Counted from the stretch's first letter, positions 25,759-34,270 are shown. The stretch: 64,000 nt of DNA from Treponema socranskii subsp. paredis ATCC 35535 (GCA_000413015.1 KE332515.1:1257702-1321701); one strand, 5' to 3'. Notes: generated by a model from the letters alone, not told the origin. Numbers and translations: made by a program.

Positions 25759-26328
25759 GTGTTTACTACGGTAGAGGAAAATCAATCGGGATCGTCTCAT
25801 CCGCTCAACGCGGGCAATCCCGCAGATTTTAAAACGATATACGACGCGACGATGCAGCTTTTGTTCCGCATTTCATACAGGGTCGTCGCCGACGAAGAAG
25901 CGGCGGAGGATTTGGTGCACGATTCGCTCATCAAAGCGAACGAAAAAGAAATCGTCTTTCCGTCGCTCAACGATGCAAAATACTGGCTCATACGCGTCGT
26001 AAAAAATGCATCGCTCAACTACGTCAAGCGGAAAGGACGCGAGCGGAAAGCGTATCAAAAAGCGCTGTACGAAGATCATCGAACGGCGCCTTCGGGCGAA
26101 ACCGACGTGCTCAAAGCGGAAGCCGCAAAAAAAGCGCGCGAAGCCCTCGCACAGCTTCCGGAAAAACTCCGCGAAGTTTTGATTTTACGCGAATACGGAG
26201 ATTTGAATTATAAAGAAATCGGAAAGACGCTCGGCATTACGGAAGGAAACGTAAAAGTCCGCGTGTTTCGCGCACGCGAACAGCTGGCGAAATTATTAGG
26301 AGAAGACGATGTCTACCTGCCCCAGTAA
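25759..26328 (+). CDS. ECF-type RNA polymerase sigma factor
   Basis: 189 aa from a GTG at 25759 with TTTGGAG as SD. Region 2 is YDATMQLLFRISYRVVADEE, then AAEDLVHDSLIKA, and region 4 is LPEKLREVLILREYGDLNYK with the helix-turn-helix IGKTLGITEGNVKVRVFRAR. There is no region 3, as expected for extracytoplasmic-function sigma factors. The gene overlaps the anti-sigma gene by 20 bp and sits 15 nt after cysS. I recall T. pallidum TP0092 in the same position after cysS, but this is memory, not a search. It probably directs an envelope stress response. Confidence 0.93.
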   Translation: MFTTVEENQSGSSHPLNAGNPADFKTIYDATMQLLFRISYRVVADEEAAEDLVHDSLIKANEKEIVFPSLNDAKYWLIRVVKNASLNYVKRKGRERKAYQKALYEDHRTAPSGETDVLKAEAAKKAREALAQLPEKLREVLILREYGDLNYKEIGKTLGITEGNVKVRVFRAREQLAKLLGEDDVYLPQ

Positions 26329-27022
26329 CGATATCCACTCGGTGTATCTCGATAACGAACTTCCCGAAACATACGTCCGAACGTATGAAGAGCACATCAA
26401 ATCGTGCCCGAAATGCGCGGCAAAACTCGCATCTCTCCGCGCCGTAAGCGCCGCCTTCCGCACGGAAGCCCGCCGTATGGCAATGGATGGCGCGTCTCTC
26501 GACAAAAGCTGGGAACGCCTCCAAGCGCGCCTCAGCTACAGCAAAACGACCAAGCGCGTATACCGTTTTCCCGAACACAATTTCCGATACGCCCTTTCGG
26601 CAGCCGCTGCCGCTGCGGTTTTCGCGCTTATCATACCGCTTCGCCTTATCCGCTCGCCTTCCGCGGTTAAAACCGCCGCAATCAATCCGATTGCAAGAAA
26701 CGGAAGCGTCGAACTTACAAAAAATACCGTCGTCATCAACGGCAATATCGAACAGCCGCATGCATTCATCCCCTCCGATCCGTCGGCATCATACGAAACG
26801 GGCGCCGAATACCGCACCGTATTCGATGCGTCTTTCGGCGGTACCCGTTTCGACGCGGTTCGTACGGGAGAAATGCAGCTCGAAGATGTCGATCTCTTCC
26901 GTCCCGACTTTGCAAACGGAAGCACGCTCGCGATTAAAATCGGCATACCCGAAATCGGCTTCGTTCCGCCTGCCGCCGACATAGATTTTGCAAACGGACA
27001 GCTTGTAGGCTCGCTCAAGTGA
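26309..27022 (+). CDS. Zinc-finger (ZAS) transmembrane anti-sigma factor
   Basis: 237 aa. The N-terminus has the ZAS pattern: Cys near the start, His11 region (DIHSVYLDNELP) and HIKSCPKC, that is H-x3-C-x2-C. One membrane helix lies at about residues 92-113 (YALSAAAAAAVFALIIPLRL). The rest is extracytoplasmic and unlike known sensors. It would bind the ECF sigma at the membrane and release it on signal, possibly after proteolysis or a thiol change at the zinc site. SD AGGAGAAG lies inside the sigma gene. The stop overlaps the next start (GTGA). Confidence 0.85.
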   Translation: MSTCPSNDIHSVYLDNELPETYVRTYEEHIKSCPKCAAKLASLRAVSAAFRTEARRMAMDGASLDKSWERLQARLSYSKTTKRVYRFPEHNFRYALSAAAAAAVFALIIPLRLIRSPSAVKTAAINPIARNGSVELTKNTVVINGNIEQPHAFIPSDPSASYETGAEYRTVFDASFGGTRFDAVRTGEMQLEDVDLFRPDFANGSTLAIKIGIPEIGFVPPAADIDFANGQLVGSLK

Positions 27023-28725
27023 TTTCTTCCGGACAGTTCAGCTATTCATTCAGAAAGTCGCCGCTGTTTCGGACGCTGTGCGTCGCGGCGCTTATCGCAT
27101 TCGTATCCTGCATCATCTTTATAATTACAATGCGGATGCGCCGGAAGCCGGTTATCGAAAGTCTCGATCCGCCCATCGGTTCTCCGGGAGACCTCGTCAT
27201 TATCAAAGGAAAGCATTTCGGCAATATGCGAGGCGGCGGTTATGTAGAGTTCGCAGGAAGCAAACTCACTGCAAGTTCGTATATTGCATGGACGGACAAA
27301 GAAATCAAAGTCATCCTTCCGGCAAACGTTTCCGACGGACTCGTCTTTGTCGGAACGGAAATAAACCGCTCGGAGCCTTCGTTTTTTACGAACGAACGCG
27401 AGATTCCCGTCGCCGCCCGTCCGAAAACGCAGACTTCCCTCCCTTTCATCGCATCGATTTCAAATGCATCTCCGGCGGTCGGAAGTCTCATCGTCATTTC
27501 CGGGAGAAATTTTGGCAATACGCACGATGATGCCGACGTCTTTTTTGCAACGGAACGGGAAATTCCTCCGAACCGCAGTACGCTCTCATACGAAAGCGGA
27601 GCGCCCGGCACGGTATATATTCCCGCAAATAAAATCGATTTCGATTACGAATTTTGGAGCGATACGGAAATACGCCTGCGCGTCCCGGACGGAGCGGCTT
27701 CCGGATCGATTTATATCGAAACGCCCGCAGGAAAATCCGATCCTCAAAAAATCACGATCGATTCGCGTGCAGGAAGCAAAATATACGGTACGCAGCGCAC
27801 GTATATCATGCAGCTTGCCGCAGACATAAACAATATCGAAACGAAGCAGCCGGCGACGATCAGGTTTTATTTTCCCCGGCCCATCGTTACGGCGGCTCAA
27901 CCCTTTGTCGAACTTAACGAGCGGGAGCCTGAACCCGCTATCGCCGATTACCAAAATACGATCGTCCATCAAATACAGGCAAGCAAAGGTTCTTCGCCGG
28001 TAAAACAGCGCTTTTCGCAAAATTTCGTCGTTTCCGTATACGAAGTCAAAAGCGCCGTTCAGCCGAAATACGTAAAGCCGTATTCCGACATGAACAAAGC
28101 GCTTTATGCGGCATCGACGCGGGCGGATAAATTTATCCCGTCGGACGATAGAACCGTTACGAATCTCGCTTCATCGATTGTCGGAAAAGAGACGAATCCA
28201 TATCTCAAAGCCAAACTCATCTATACGTATATGCTCGACAATTACCGGCTGCACGATACCGCGTCAAAGCCGGAATCGCCCCTCAATCTTATAAAAACCA
28301 AAAGAGGCGACGCCTATTGTTTTGCGCTCCTTTACACAGCGCTCCTGCGCGCCGCAGGTATTCCCGCGCTCACCGATTGCGGTATACTCGTCGACCGCAA
28401 TATCCGCACGCGAAATCACTGGTGGTGCGAATTCTATTTATACGGCGTCGGATGGATACCCGTCGATCCGGCTTTGGGCGCAGGTCTTTCGTATGAAGGC
28501 TGGAGCGAAACGGGAGATGTAAAAAATTATTATTTCGGAAACATCGATTCGCAGCATATAACGTTTACCCGCGGCATAAACGATTTAAAACCCGCCGCCG
28601 GCAATACGAAAACCGTACAGCAACCCCGCGGCTACGCTCTCCAATCTTTTTGGGAAGAATCGTCTGAAGGCACGGTCCGATACAGTTCGTTTTGGGCCGA
28701 ACCCATCATTATCGGCGTATATTAA
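27019..28725 (+). CDS. Membrane-anchored protein with two IPT/TIG domains and a transglutaminase-like domain
   Basis: 568 aa from a GTG overlapping the anti-sigma stop by 4 bp. TM segment at about residues 18-36 (LCVAALIAFVSCIIFIITM). Two IPT/TIG units: VIESLDPPIGSPGDLVIIKG with HFGNMRGGGYVEF, and IASISNASPAVGSLIVISGR with NFGNTHDDADVFF. The C-terminal 220 residues are a transglutaminase/protease core with an apparent triad: Cys in GDAYCFALLYTALLRAAGIP, His in RTRNHWWCEFYLYG and Asp in WIPVDPALGAG. Position in the sigma/anti-sigma operon suggests a role in envelope surveillance or wall remodelling. Whether it crosslinks or cleaves cannot be told. Confidence 0.88.
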   Translation: MISSGQFSYSFRKSPLFRTLCVAALIAFVSCIIFIITMRMRRKPVIESLDPPIGSPGDLVIIKGKHFGNMRGGGYVEFAGSKLTASSYIAWTDKEIKVILPANVSDGLVFVGTEINRSEPSFFTNEREIPVAARPKTQTSLPFIASISNASPAVGSLIVISGRNFGNTHDDADVFFATEREIPPNRSTLSYESGAPGTVYIPANKIDFDYEFWSDTEIRLRVPDGAASGSIYIETPAGKSDPQKITIDSRAGSKIYGTQRTYIMQLAADINNIETKQPATIRFYFPRPIVTAAQPFVELNEREPEPAIADYQNTIVHQIQASKGSSPVKQRFSQNFVVSVYEVKSAVQPKYVKPYSDMNKALYAASTRADKFIPSDDRTVTNLASSIVGKETNPYLKAKLIYTYMLDNYRLHDTASKPESPLNLIKTKRGDAYCFALLYTALLRAAGIPALTDCGILVDRNIRTRNHWWCEFYLYGVGWIPVDPALGAGLSYEGWSETGDVKNYYFGNIDSQHITFTRGINDLKPAAGNTKTVQQPRGYALQSFWEESSEGTVRYSSFWAEPIIIGVY

Positions 28726-28802
28726 TCGGAAAGACTTTCAAAACTCAATATTCAAACCGAATCGCTATGTTTTCGTTTTTTTATCCGTATTATTAAAATA
28801 TA

Positions 28803-28843
28803 TTTACAAAGTACTTTACAAAATAAAGTAAATAAGATATACT
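28803..28843 (+). promoter_or_regulatory. Promoter with a 19-bp dyad operator
   Basis: TTTACA (28815-28820), 17 nt, TATACT (28838-28843). The perfect dyad TACTTTA-n5-TAAAGTA (28812-28830) covers the -35 box, and a second TTTACA lies at 28803-28808. A natural candidate regulator is the winged-helix gene ending this operon. Confidence 0.7.
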
Positions 28844-28931
28844 ATCCTTGAAATCGAAAATACGGTATAAAAGACTGCAGCTTTGACCGCATCTTCGACA
28901 ATATTTTTTCAACCGAAGAGGAAGGTATTTT

Positions 28932-29429
28932 ATGAAAAAAATTTTATGCGGCGTATGCCTGTTGTGTGCGGTTTCGCTCTGTACCTTTGCAAAAGAAAGC
29001 GGGGAAAAAACGGAAACCGGCATAGGATTCGATTTTGCGCTTGCCGGTCTTAAAAACGATTTCGCATTGTCGGCGGGCATCACGTCTCCGTGGTTTTTTT
29101 ACAATTCGTTCGCGTTCCGGATAAACGGGGAATATTATGTTCCGAGCAGTCAGCACATCTACGGATATCCGGTCGTCGATTTTTCGTTGATGAGCGGTCA
29201 TCTGATGAAAACGGCAAATATCCGCTTATACGGCGGAGGCGGCGCGGCGGCTCTTTTTCCGCTCGGCGGAGAGCATACGGTTGTCATAACGGGACAGGGA
29301 TTTTTCGGCTTTGAATTTTTCATGGCCGAACGGCCGTCCGGTTTCAGCTGCTTTACCGAAATCGGAGGCGGCGGATTCGGCTTTCACGCGAAAGCCGGCA
29401 TGCGCTACACCGTCCCGATGATACGCTGA
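28932..29429 (+). CDS. Small exported barrel-like protein
   Basis: 165 aa. Signal peptide MKKILCGVCLLCAVSLCTFA. The mature part alternates in strands rich in Gly and aromatics (TGIGFDFALAGLKNDFALSA, SGHLMKTANIRLYGGGGAAA, VITGQGFFGFEFFMAE, AKAGMRYTVPMIR), consistent with an eight-strand outer membrane barrel. I do not recognise a family. SD GAGGAAGG precedes the ATG, and the leader is about 80 nt behind a dyad-bearing promoter. It is first in a likely operon with a membrane protein and a winged-helix regulator, so it may be the regulated product. Confidence 0.78.
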   Translation: MKKILCGVCLLCAVSLCTFAKESGEKTETGIGFDFALAGLKNDFALSAGITSPWFFYNSFAFRINGEYYVPSSQHIYGYPVVDFSLMSGHLMKTANIRLYGGGGAAALFPLGGEHTVVITGQGFFGFEFFMAERPSGFSCFTEIGGGGFGFHAKAGMRYTVPMIR

Positions 29430-29545
29430 AACGGATTCAGATACCGGCGGTACCGGACCATTCGAATCGATCGGTGCCGCTTTTTTTACGAACATACTTC
29501 GGTACAAAGTATCGGAGTATGTCGTTTTTATAAGGCGGTTGCAGC

Positions 29546-30154
29546 ATGAACGACGAAGAGATAAAAGAACGACTGGCTTTAATCGGAGCATTGGCCGAAG
29601 ACGCCGAAGCGGGTTTCGAATCGATGCTCGTACCGTTTTCGGTATACGGCATTGCGATTCCTTCGGGAACGGCGGCGACGTATTGTTTTCTATTTTTCGA
29701 TTTGAGAAAATACGTGTGGCTCATTTGGCTTTTCGTCATAGGATTTTGCCAGATCTTTTTGCCTTTGTATTTCCGCCGGAAACGCGAAGAAAAAATACAA
29801 AGAGCAAGCGACCGCATCTTTGCCGTTCTATGGGGCAGCATCGGCTTCGTCATCGTATTGAATTTCATACTGTCGTTTTTCGGCAAAATAGATTTTTCCG
29901 CCGTGTTTTTTATCATCGGCATATTGATAGCAGTCGGATGCGTTACGAGCGGCGCCATCGTACAAAAGAGAGCGAGGATCATCATGTACGCCGAAGGCAT
30001 TCTCTGGTTTTTGGCCGCCCTGCCCTGTCTCTTCGTCGAGCCGCACACAGCCCCTCTCATCATAAGCGCAGCGACTTTCGTTTTGCTTGCAATGCCCGCC
30101 CTTACCGCACTCATCATCATGCGGAAAAAGAAGTCTGCCGATGACCGGTGCTGA
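29546..30154 (+). CDS. Integral membrane protein of unknown function
   Basis: 202 aa with about five to six membrane segments (MLVPFSVYGIAIPSGTAATY, YVWLIWLFVIGFCQIFLPLY, IFAVLWGSIGFVIVLNFILS, AVFFIIGILIAVGCVTSGAI, LIISAATFVLLAMPALTALI). The charged N-terminus (MNDEEIKERLALIGALAEDA) is cytoplasmic. Proteins of this general pattern often precede PF13601-type winged-helix regulators and may act as their membrane partner, which is inference. Its stop overlaps the regulator start by 14 bp. SD AAGGCGG. Confidence 0.8.
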   Translation: MNDEEIKERLALIGALAEDAEAGFESMLVPFSVYGIAIPSGTAATYCFLFFDLRKYVWLIWLFVIGFCQIFLPLYFRRKREEKIQRASDRIFAVLWGSIGFVIVLNFILSFFGKIDFSAVFFIIGILIAVGCVTSGAIVQKRARIIMYAEGILWFLAALPCLFVEPHTAPLIISAATFVLLAMPALTALIIMRKKKSADDRC

Positions 30155-30458
30155 TCGCCAAGTCGATTTTTTCGACCACCGCCTGCTCGACGAACAACTC
30201 TCTTCCCGTCTGCGTCTTGCGGTTATGTCCGTATTGCTCGGCTGTGAAAAAATCGAATTTACCGTGCTGCGCGATACGGTACATGCGACCGACGGCAACC
30301 TTACCGCTCACTGCAAAAAATTGGAAAACGCCGGTTATCTGACGGTGGAAAAACGTTTCGTAAACCGAAAACCCGTAACGATGTACAGTGCGACGCCGCT
30401 CGGACGAAAAGCGGTAAAAAAATATGCACGACAACTTGCCTCTCTTTTGGAAAACTGA
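30141..30458 (+). CDS. Winged-helix transcriptional regulator (HTH_34/PF13601-like)
   Basis: 105 aa from the ATG at 30141, inside the end of the membrane protein gene; earlier in-frame ATG codons would add residues that do not fit the family. The wHTH is VDFFDHRLLDEQLSSRLRLA, then EKIEFTVLRDTVHATDGNLT with recognition helix AHCKKLENAGYLTVEK, and the wing VNRKPVTMYSATPLGRKAVK. These features match the single-domain MarR-related regulators that read YxxTPxGR. It has no ligand domain. It is the likely binder of the 19-bp dyad at 28812-28830, giving autoregulation. Confidence 0.88.
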   Translation: MTGADRQVDFFDHRLLDEQLSSRLRLAVMSVLLGCEKIEFTVLRDTVHATDGNLTAHCKKLENAGYLTVEKRFVNRKPVTMYSATPLGRKAVKKYARQLASLLEN

Positions 30459-30634
30459 AGCCGCTTTTCCGTGCAAACGGCGGGTAAAAGCGAAAAAATA
30501 TAAACGCGGCGCGTCTGAATCAAACGTTTAAACGAGCCGCATCCGTCAGAACAATCGGAAAAATCATTTGACTTCATGCAAAAGCTGTGGTAACTTATAT
30601 AATAACATCGGTATATTTCCGATTCGCTGCATTT

Positions 30635-30670
30635 ACTTTCGAAAACATATGTTTTTCGAAAGTTTTTATT
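30635..30670 (+). terminator. Hairpin with T-run in the leader of tatD
   Basis: ACTTTCGAAAAC (30635-30646) pairs with GTTTTTCGAAAGT (30651-30663; one bulged T), then TTTTATTT, ending 6 nt before the AGGAG of tatD. It could end upstream transcription or attenuate tatD-dus. A TATAAT at 30598-30603 lies upstream. Confidence 0.65.
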
Positions 30671-30683
30671 TAGGAGAAAAGCC

Positions 30684-31466
30684 ATGCAATTTTTTGATAC
30701 TCACGCCCATATCGGGCTGATCTATGACGACCCTATTGAGCAGCTCCGCGTTATTCAGCAGGCAAAACAGGCCGGCGTCTCCCGTATCATATCAATCAAC
30801 AACAGTCTCCTCGATTTTAAGCGCGTGTACAATACGCTGAAAGCGGTAACCGGCATCTACCACGCAGTCGGAGTAGCTCCGTCCGAAGTGACGAATCCGG
30901 GCAAAGACTATGCAAGCGTTATCGAAGAAAGTATCAAACTGCCGAACGTCGTCGCCGTCGGCGAAACGGGACTCGATTATTATAAGCAATTCGGCGATAA
31001 GCGTTCGCAAATCGAATTGTTTATCACACAGCTTGAAATCGCACAAAAGCACAATCTGCCGGTCATTATCCACAACCGCGACGCGGGTAAAGACATATTC
31101 GACGTACTTGCCGAACGCATTCCGCAGGCGGGCGCGATTTTTCATTGCTATTCGGAAGACGCCGATTACGCAAAGCGCTGCCTCGACGCGGGTTTGAACG
31201 TATGGTTTTCATTCGCGGGAAATTTAACTTATCGCAATGCGCGGAATCTGCACGAAACGGCGCTCAACGTACCGATCGAGAGAATCCTCATCGAAACGGA
31301 AAGTCCCTTTATGATTCCGGCCGAATTCCGCGAAAAAAAGCGCACCATGCCGGCATATATCACGTCGACGGCGCATTTCCTTTCCGACCTGCTCGAAACG
31401 GATATCGAACAGCTCGCCGATCAGCTTTGGAAAAACAGCTGCAAAGCGTTTAACCTTCCCGAATAA
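30684..31466 (+). CDS. tatD: TatD-family metal-dependent deoxyribonuclease
   Basis: 260 aa TIM-barrel hydrolase. Metal ligands are visible in order: FFDTHAHIGL, the glutamate in VAVGETGLDYYKQF, histidines in NLPVIIHNRDAGKD and AIFHCYSED, and the closing acidic motif ILIETESPFMIP. TatD proteins show 3'-5' exonuclease or D-aminoacyl-tRNA-related activity in different organisms and have a role in DNA repair. SD AGGAGAAAAGCC. The stop overlaps the start of the dus gene by one base (TAATG), so the pair is an operon. Confidence 0.93.
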   Translation: MQFFDTHAHIGLIYDDPIEQLRVIQQAKQAGVSRIISINNSLLDFKRVYNTLKAVTGIYHAVGVAPSEVTNPGKDYASVIEESIKLPNVVAVGETGLDYYKQFGDKRSQIELFITQLEIAQKHNLPVIIHNRDAGKDIFDVLAERIPQAGAIFHCYSEDADYAKRCLDAGLNVWFSFAGNLTYRNARNLHETALNVPIERILIETESPFMIPAEFREKKRTMPAYITSTAHFLSDLLETDIEQLADQLWKNSCKAFNLPE

Positions 31467-32458
31467 TGCCGTATCATCCCGTTGCGATCGGTTCACTGAC
31501 GCTCGGCGGAAACATATTCCTCGCACCCGTAGCCGGATACAGCGACCGCTCGTTCCGTTCGATCTGCGTCGACTGCGGCGCTTCGTTCACGTATACCGAA
31601 ATGGTATCCGCCGAAGCGCTCGTCCGAGACAACGATAAAACCGAACGTCTTTTGCGGAAAGCTGAAAATGAAACGGCATACGCGGTACAAATCTTCGGCG
31701 GCAATCCGGACGTCATCGCAAAGGCGGCGGCCATCGTCGCCGAAAAAACCGATTGCGCATGCATCGATATAAACTGCGGCTGCCCCGTTCCGAAAATCGT
31801 AAAGACCGGGGCCGGAGCCGCACTGACGCGAGATCCCGAAAAATTATACGCCGTCGTACAAGCGGCTGTCCGTGCGCTCGAATATGCAAAAAGGTGCGTA
31901 CCCGTCACCGTAAAGATCCGCTCCGGCTGGGACGATAAAACAATCACGTGGAAAGAAGCGGCGGACGCGGCTCTTTCGGCAGGCGTCGAAGCGATTACGA
32001 TGCATCCGCGGACGAGAGCTCAGGGCTACGAAGGCAAAGCCGATTGGAATGCGCTCAAAGAACTCGTTTCATTCGTATCCGGCCGCGTCGGCGTTTTCGG
32101 TTCGGGCGATCTCTTTTCGCCGGAAGACGCACGGGCGATGTTCGAAACGACCGGAAGCGATGCGGTGATGTTTGCGCGCGGTGCAATGGGAAATCCGTTT
32201 ATCTTTACAAAAACAAAGGCGCTCCTCACGACCGGAAGCTACGAAGACGTCGGCATTGAAGCGCGTATAGACGCGGGTTTCCGCGAACTTAAACTCCTCA
32301 TCGAAGATGCAGGGGAAGTATGTGCATGCAAAGAAATGCGGAAGCGTTTTTGCGCGTATACGAAAGGCATCCCCGGCGGCGCGGAACTCAGAGCGAAACT
32401 CGTTCACGCGTCGAGCGAAGCGGACTACCGTGCGATAGTTTCGGGACTGCGAGGATAA
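31466..32458 (+). CDS. dus: tRNA-dihydrouridine synthase
   Basis: 330 aa FMN enzyme that reduces uridine in the D-loop of tRNA. Family blocks: FLAPVAGYSDRSFRSICVDC, the FMN-contact region YTEMVSAEAL, DINCGCPVPKIVKTGAGAAL with the catalytic-loop Cys, VTVKIRSGWDD, ITMHPRTRAQGYEGKADW and VFGSGDLFSPEDARAMFETT. The C-terminal helical tRNA-binding part is present (EDAGEVCACKEMRKRFCAYT). Closest in pattern to the DusB-type bacterial group. The start overlaps the tatD stop. Confidence 0.95.
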   Translation: MPYHPVAIGSLTLGGNIFLAPVAGYSDRSFRSICVDCGASFTYTEMVSAEALVRDNDKTERLLRKAENETAYAVQIFGGNPDVIAKAAAIVAEKTDCACIDINCGCPVPKIVKTGAGAALTRDPEKLYAVVQAAVRALEYAKRCVPVTVKIRSGWDDKTITWKEAADAALSAGVEAITMHPRTRAQGYEGKADWNALKELVSFVSGRVGVFGSGDLFSPEDARAMFETTGSDAVMFARGAMGNPFIFTKTKALLTTGSYEDVGIEARIDAGFRELKLLIEDAGEVCACKEMRKRFCAYTKGIPGGAELRAKLVHASSEADYRAIVSGLRG

Positions 32459-32561
32459 GGCGATTACGGTCGGCTTTACTATCCTTCATTACAACGCCGA
32501 GCGCCGAGATATTAAAGCTTTCGCATGAATAAAATTCTACATAATGCAGGAAGATAAACAT

Positions 32562-33437
32562 ATGCAGTTTCGCAATGCAATTATCGGAATCTTTATTTCA
32601 TTGACAGTTACCGGCATAGCGATCCGCTGCACGAACGGGCGAATCGACAGAAACGACTATATAAAAATCAAATCGATAATACTCCTTTGCTTGTTTCTTT
32701 ATTCGTGCATTTCGATTTTTCTATACAAACATCACTTCGGATTGCCCGTAGTGATCGGAATATCGGTGTCTCCCGTACTCATATTCCAATGGATGCGTTT
32801 GACAATTTTACGGTTGCATGATTTAAGCCTATCAGGTTGGTATATATTATTTCAATACGTGCCTATAGCAAACCTCTATTATTTGTGTATCTTATTGTTA
32901 AAGAAAACGGATGTTCCGATCAACGAATACGATATTTCGATCGATTATGTGCAAACGCTGAAAAAATTGCGTTTGGATTCAAATATACATTGCATTAACA
33001 AATACGGAAGAGATTTTTCAATCGACGATGTCGAATTCACATACAGACGAGATAACGGCATTGTAAAAATCCAATGTTCAAAGATGGAACTCGAACAAAA
33101 TCCTCATATAGAAACTTATGTGATGAATAATCTGGAGAAAACGGAAAACGCTTCCGGTTACGGACGAGAATATAAAATCAGTTTTCTGTATACCGATGAA
33201 CTTTTTAATAAAATTAAAAAAGATCTCAATGCTGTTTTAATAAAAGATAATTTTCTCATCCTGAACGAAAGCGAAATTTTAATCAGAAAAAACATGTGTT
33301 CGTATCAACTCGTCCATAAGGCGGAAAATATACCTGAATCATTGCATTCGTTTCGAAATTATACGGAGCTTCGGGATTACCGCATAGTCAATCTTAAAAA
33401 AGAAGATCTGAGACGTTTTTTTGAAGAAAACATATGA
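32562..33437 (+). CDS. DUF805-like membrane protein with a unique C-terminal domain
   Basis: 291 aa from the ATG at 32562 (AGGA 10 nt upstream); the in-frame ATG at 32544 has no SD. The first 110 residues hold about four membrane segments and the DUF805 signature RLHDLSLSGWYILFQYVPIA. Residues 125-291 are hydrophilic and unlike known domains (FSIDDVEFTYRRDNGIVKIQ, YGREYKISFLYTDELFNKIK, ESLHSFRNYTELRDYRIVNL); they look like an alpha/beta fold, perhaps two repeats. Lower GC than its neighbours suggests later acquisition. The next genes are a toxin-antitoxin pair, also AT-richer. Confidence 0.75.
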   Translation: MQFRNAIIGIFISLTVTGIAIRCTNGRIDRNDYIKIKSIILLCLFLYSCISIFLYKHHFGLPVVIGISVSPVLIFQWMRLTILRLHDLSLSGWYILFQYVPIANLYYLCILLLKKTDVPINEYDISIDYVQTLKKLRLDSNIHCINKYGRDFSIDDVEFTYRRDNGIVKIQCSKMELEQNPHIETYVMNNLEKTENASGYGREYKISFLYTDELFNKIKKDLNAVLIKDNFLILNESEILIRKNMCSYQLVHKAENIPESLHSFRNYTELRDYRIVNLKKEDLRRFFEENI

Positions 33438-33612
33438 CGCATTTTTTACGGACGGATTAAAGCCGCCGCAAAACGGAGTAAAACCGTCGGCATTTGAAAC
33501 GGTTTCGCTCCGCCATGTGTTTATTCGATAGGCGGAAACGCAGAAAAAACGCACGGACGACGCATATTCAGTTTGCAGGATATATGATTATAATATTTTA
33601 ACAGACGTGTTA

Positions 33613-33642
33613 TTGCATTATCAATACAAGTAGATATATAAT
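33613..33642 (+). promoter_or_regulatory. Promoter of the DinJ/YafQ pair
   Basis: TTGCAT (33613-33618), 18 nt, TATAAT (33637-33642). The dyad TATTG-n6-CAATA (33611-33626) covers the -35 box and may be the autoregulatory operator. Confidence 0.65.
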
Positions 33643-33663
33643 AGGTATCGGGAAGATTTTACT

Positions 33664-33930
33664 ATGGCACAATCCGCATTCAGCGTCCGTATGGATTCGC
33701 AATTAAAAGATGAATTTTCTTCAATATGTGACGATTTCGGTATACCCGTTTCAACGGCAATCGTACTTTTTGCAAAAGCTGTCGTAAGAGAACGCCGAAT
33801 CCCATTCGAAATAAAAAGCGATACTCCCAATGCACTGACTCAAAAAACGCTACGATTGGCTAAAGAGGGTAAAGATCTGCACGGTCCTTTTTTTTCGGTC
33901 GATGAGTTAAGGAATTCATTGGATGCTTAA
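33664..33930 (+). CDS. dinJ: DinJ/RelB-type antitoxin
   Basis: 88 aa. Ribbon-helix-helix N-terminus AQSAFSVRMDSQLKDEFSSI with the family word FGIPVSTAIVLFAKAVVRER and IPFEI. The C-terminal 35 residues are the toxin-binding part (LTQKTLRLAKEGKDLHGPFF, SVDELRNSLDA). It forms a tight complex with YafQ and represses its own promoter. It overlaps the toxin gene by 8 bp. AT-rich composition compared with the neighbourhood fits a mobile module. Confidence 0.9.
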   Translation: MAQSAFSVRMDSQLKDEFSSICDDFGIPVSTAIVLFAKAVVRERRIPFEIKSDTPNALTQKTLRLAKEGKDLHGPFFSVDELRNSLDA

Positions 33931-34195
33931 AATCGTCTATACAACACAATTCAAAAAAGATTATAAACTGGCGATAAAACGACATGAAAATATTGAGGAA
34001 CTGTTCAACGTAATTGAAATCCTGCAGCGAAGAGAGAAGTTACCGCTTGAAAAGGAAGACCATTCTCTTTCCGGTAATTATAAGGGGTATAGAGAGTGCC
34101 ACATCCGTGCGGATTTTTTACTTATTTACAAAGTCAATGCAGAAATATTGGAATTAGTATTGTTTAGAACAGGCAGTCATTCCGATTTATTTTAA
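33923..34195 (+). CDS. yafQ: YafQ-family mRNA interferase toxin
   Basis: 90 aa. The YafQ pattern is clear: IVYTTQFKKDYKLAIKRHEN, then LPLEKEDHSLSGNYKGYREC with the active-site histidine, and HIRADFLLIYKVNAEILELV followed by LFRTGSHSDLF. The catalytic residues expected in YafQ (His in the EDHSLSG word, His in RECHIRADF, Asp in that word and His in SHSDLF) are all present, so the toxin is probably functional. YafQ cleaves mRNA in the ribosome at in-frame AAA codons in E. coli. Confidence 0.92.
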   Translation: MLKIVYTTQFKKDYKLAIKRHENIEELFNVIEILQRREKLPLEKEDHSLSGNYKGYRECHIRADFLLIYKVNAEILELVLFRTGSHSDLF

Positions 34196-34270
34196 TCAAC
34201 AATCTCGCCGCAAAACAGAGAAAAATATTGTTCACAACATCATACGTTTTTTACGGACGCACATAAATCC

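Noticed and set aside
24280..25800. Minus-strand open frame of 506 codons opposite cysS
   Set aside because: cysS is unmistakable on the plus strand. Long antisense frames are frequent here because of codon composition; the antisense product is Arg-, Phe- and His-rich without motifs.
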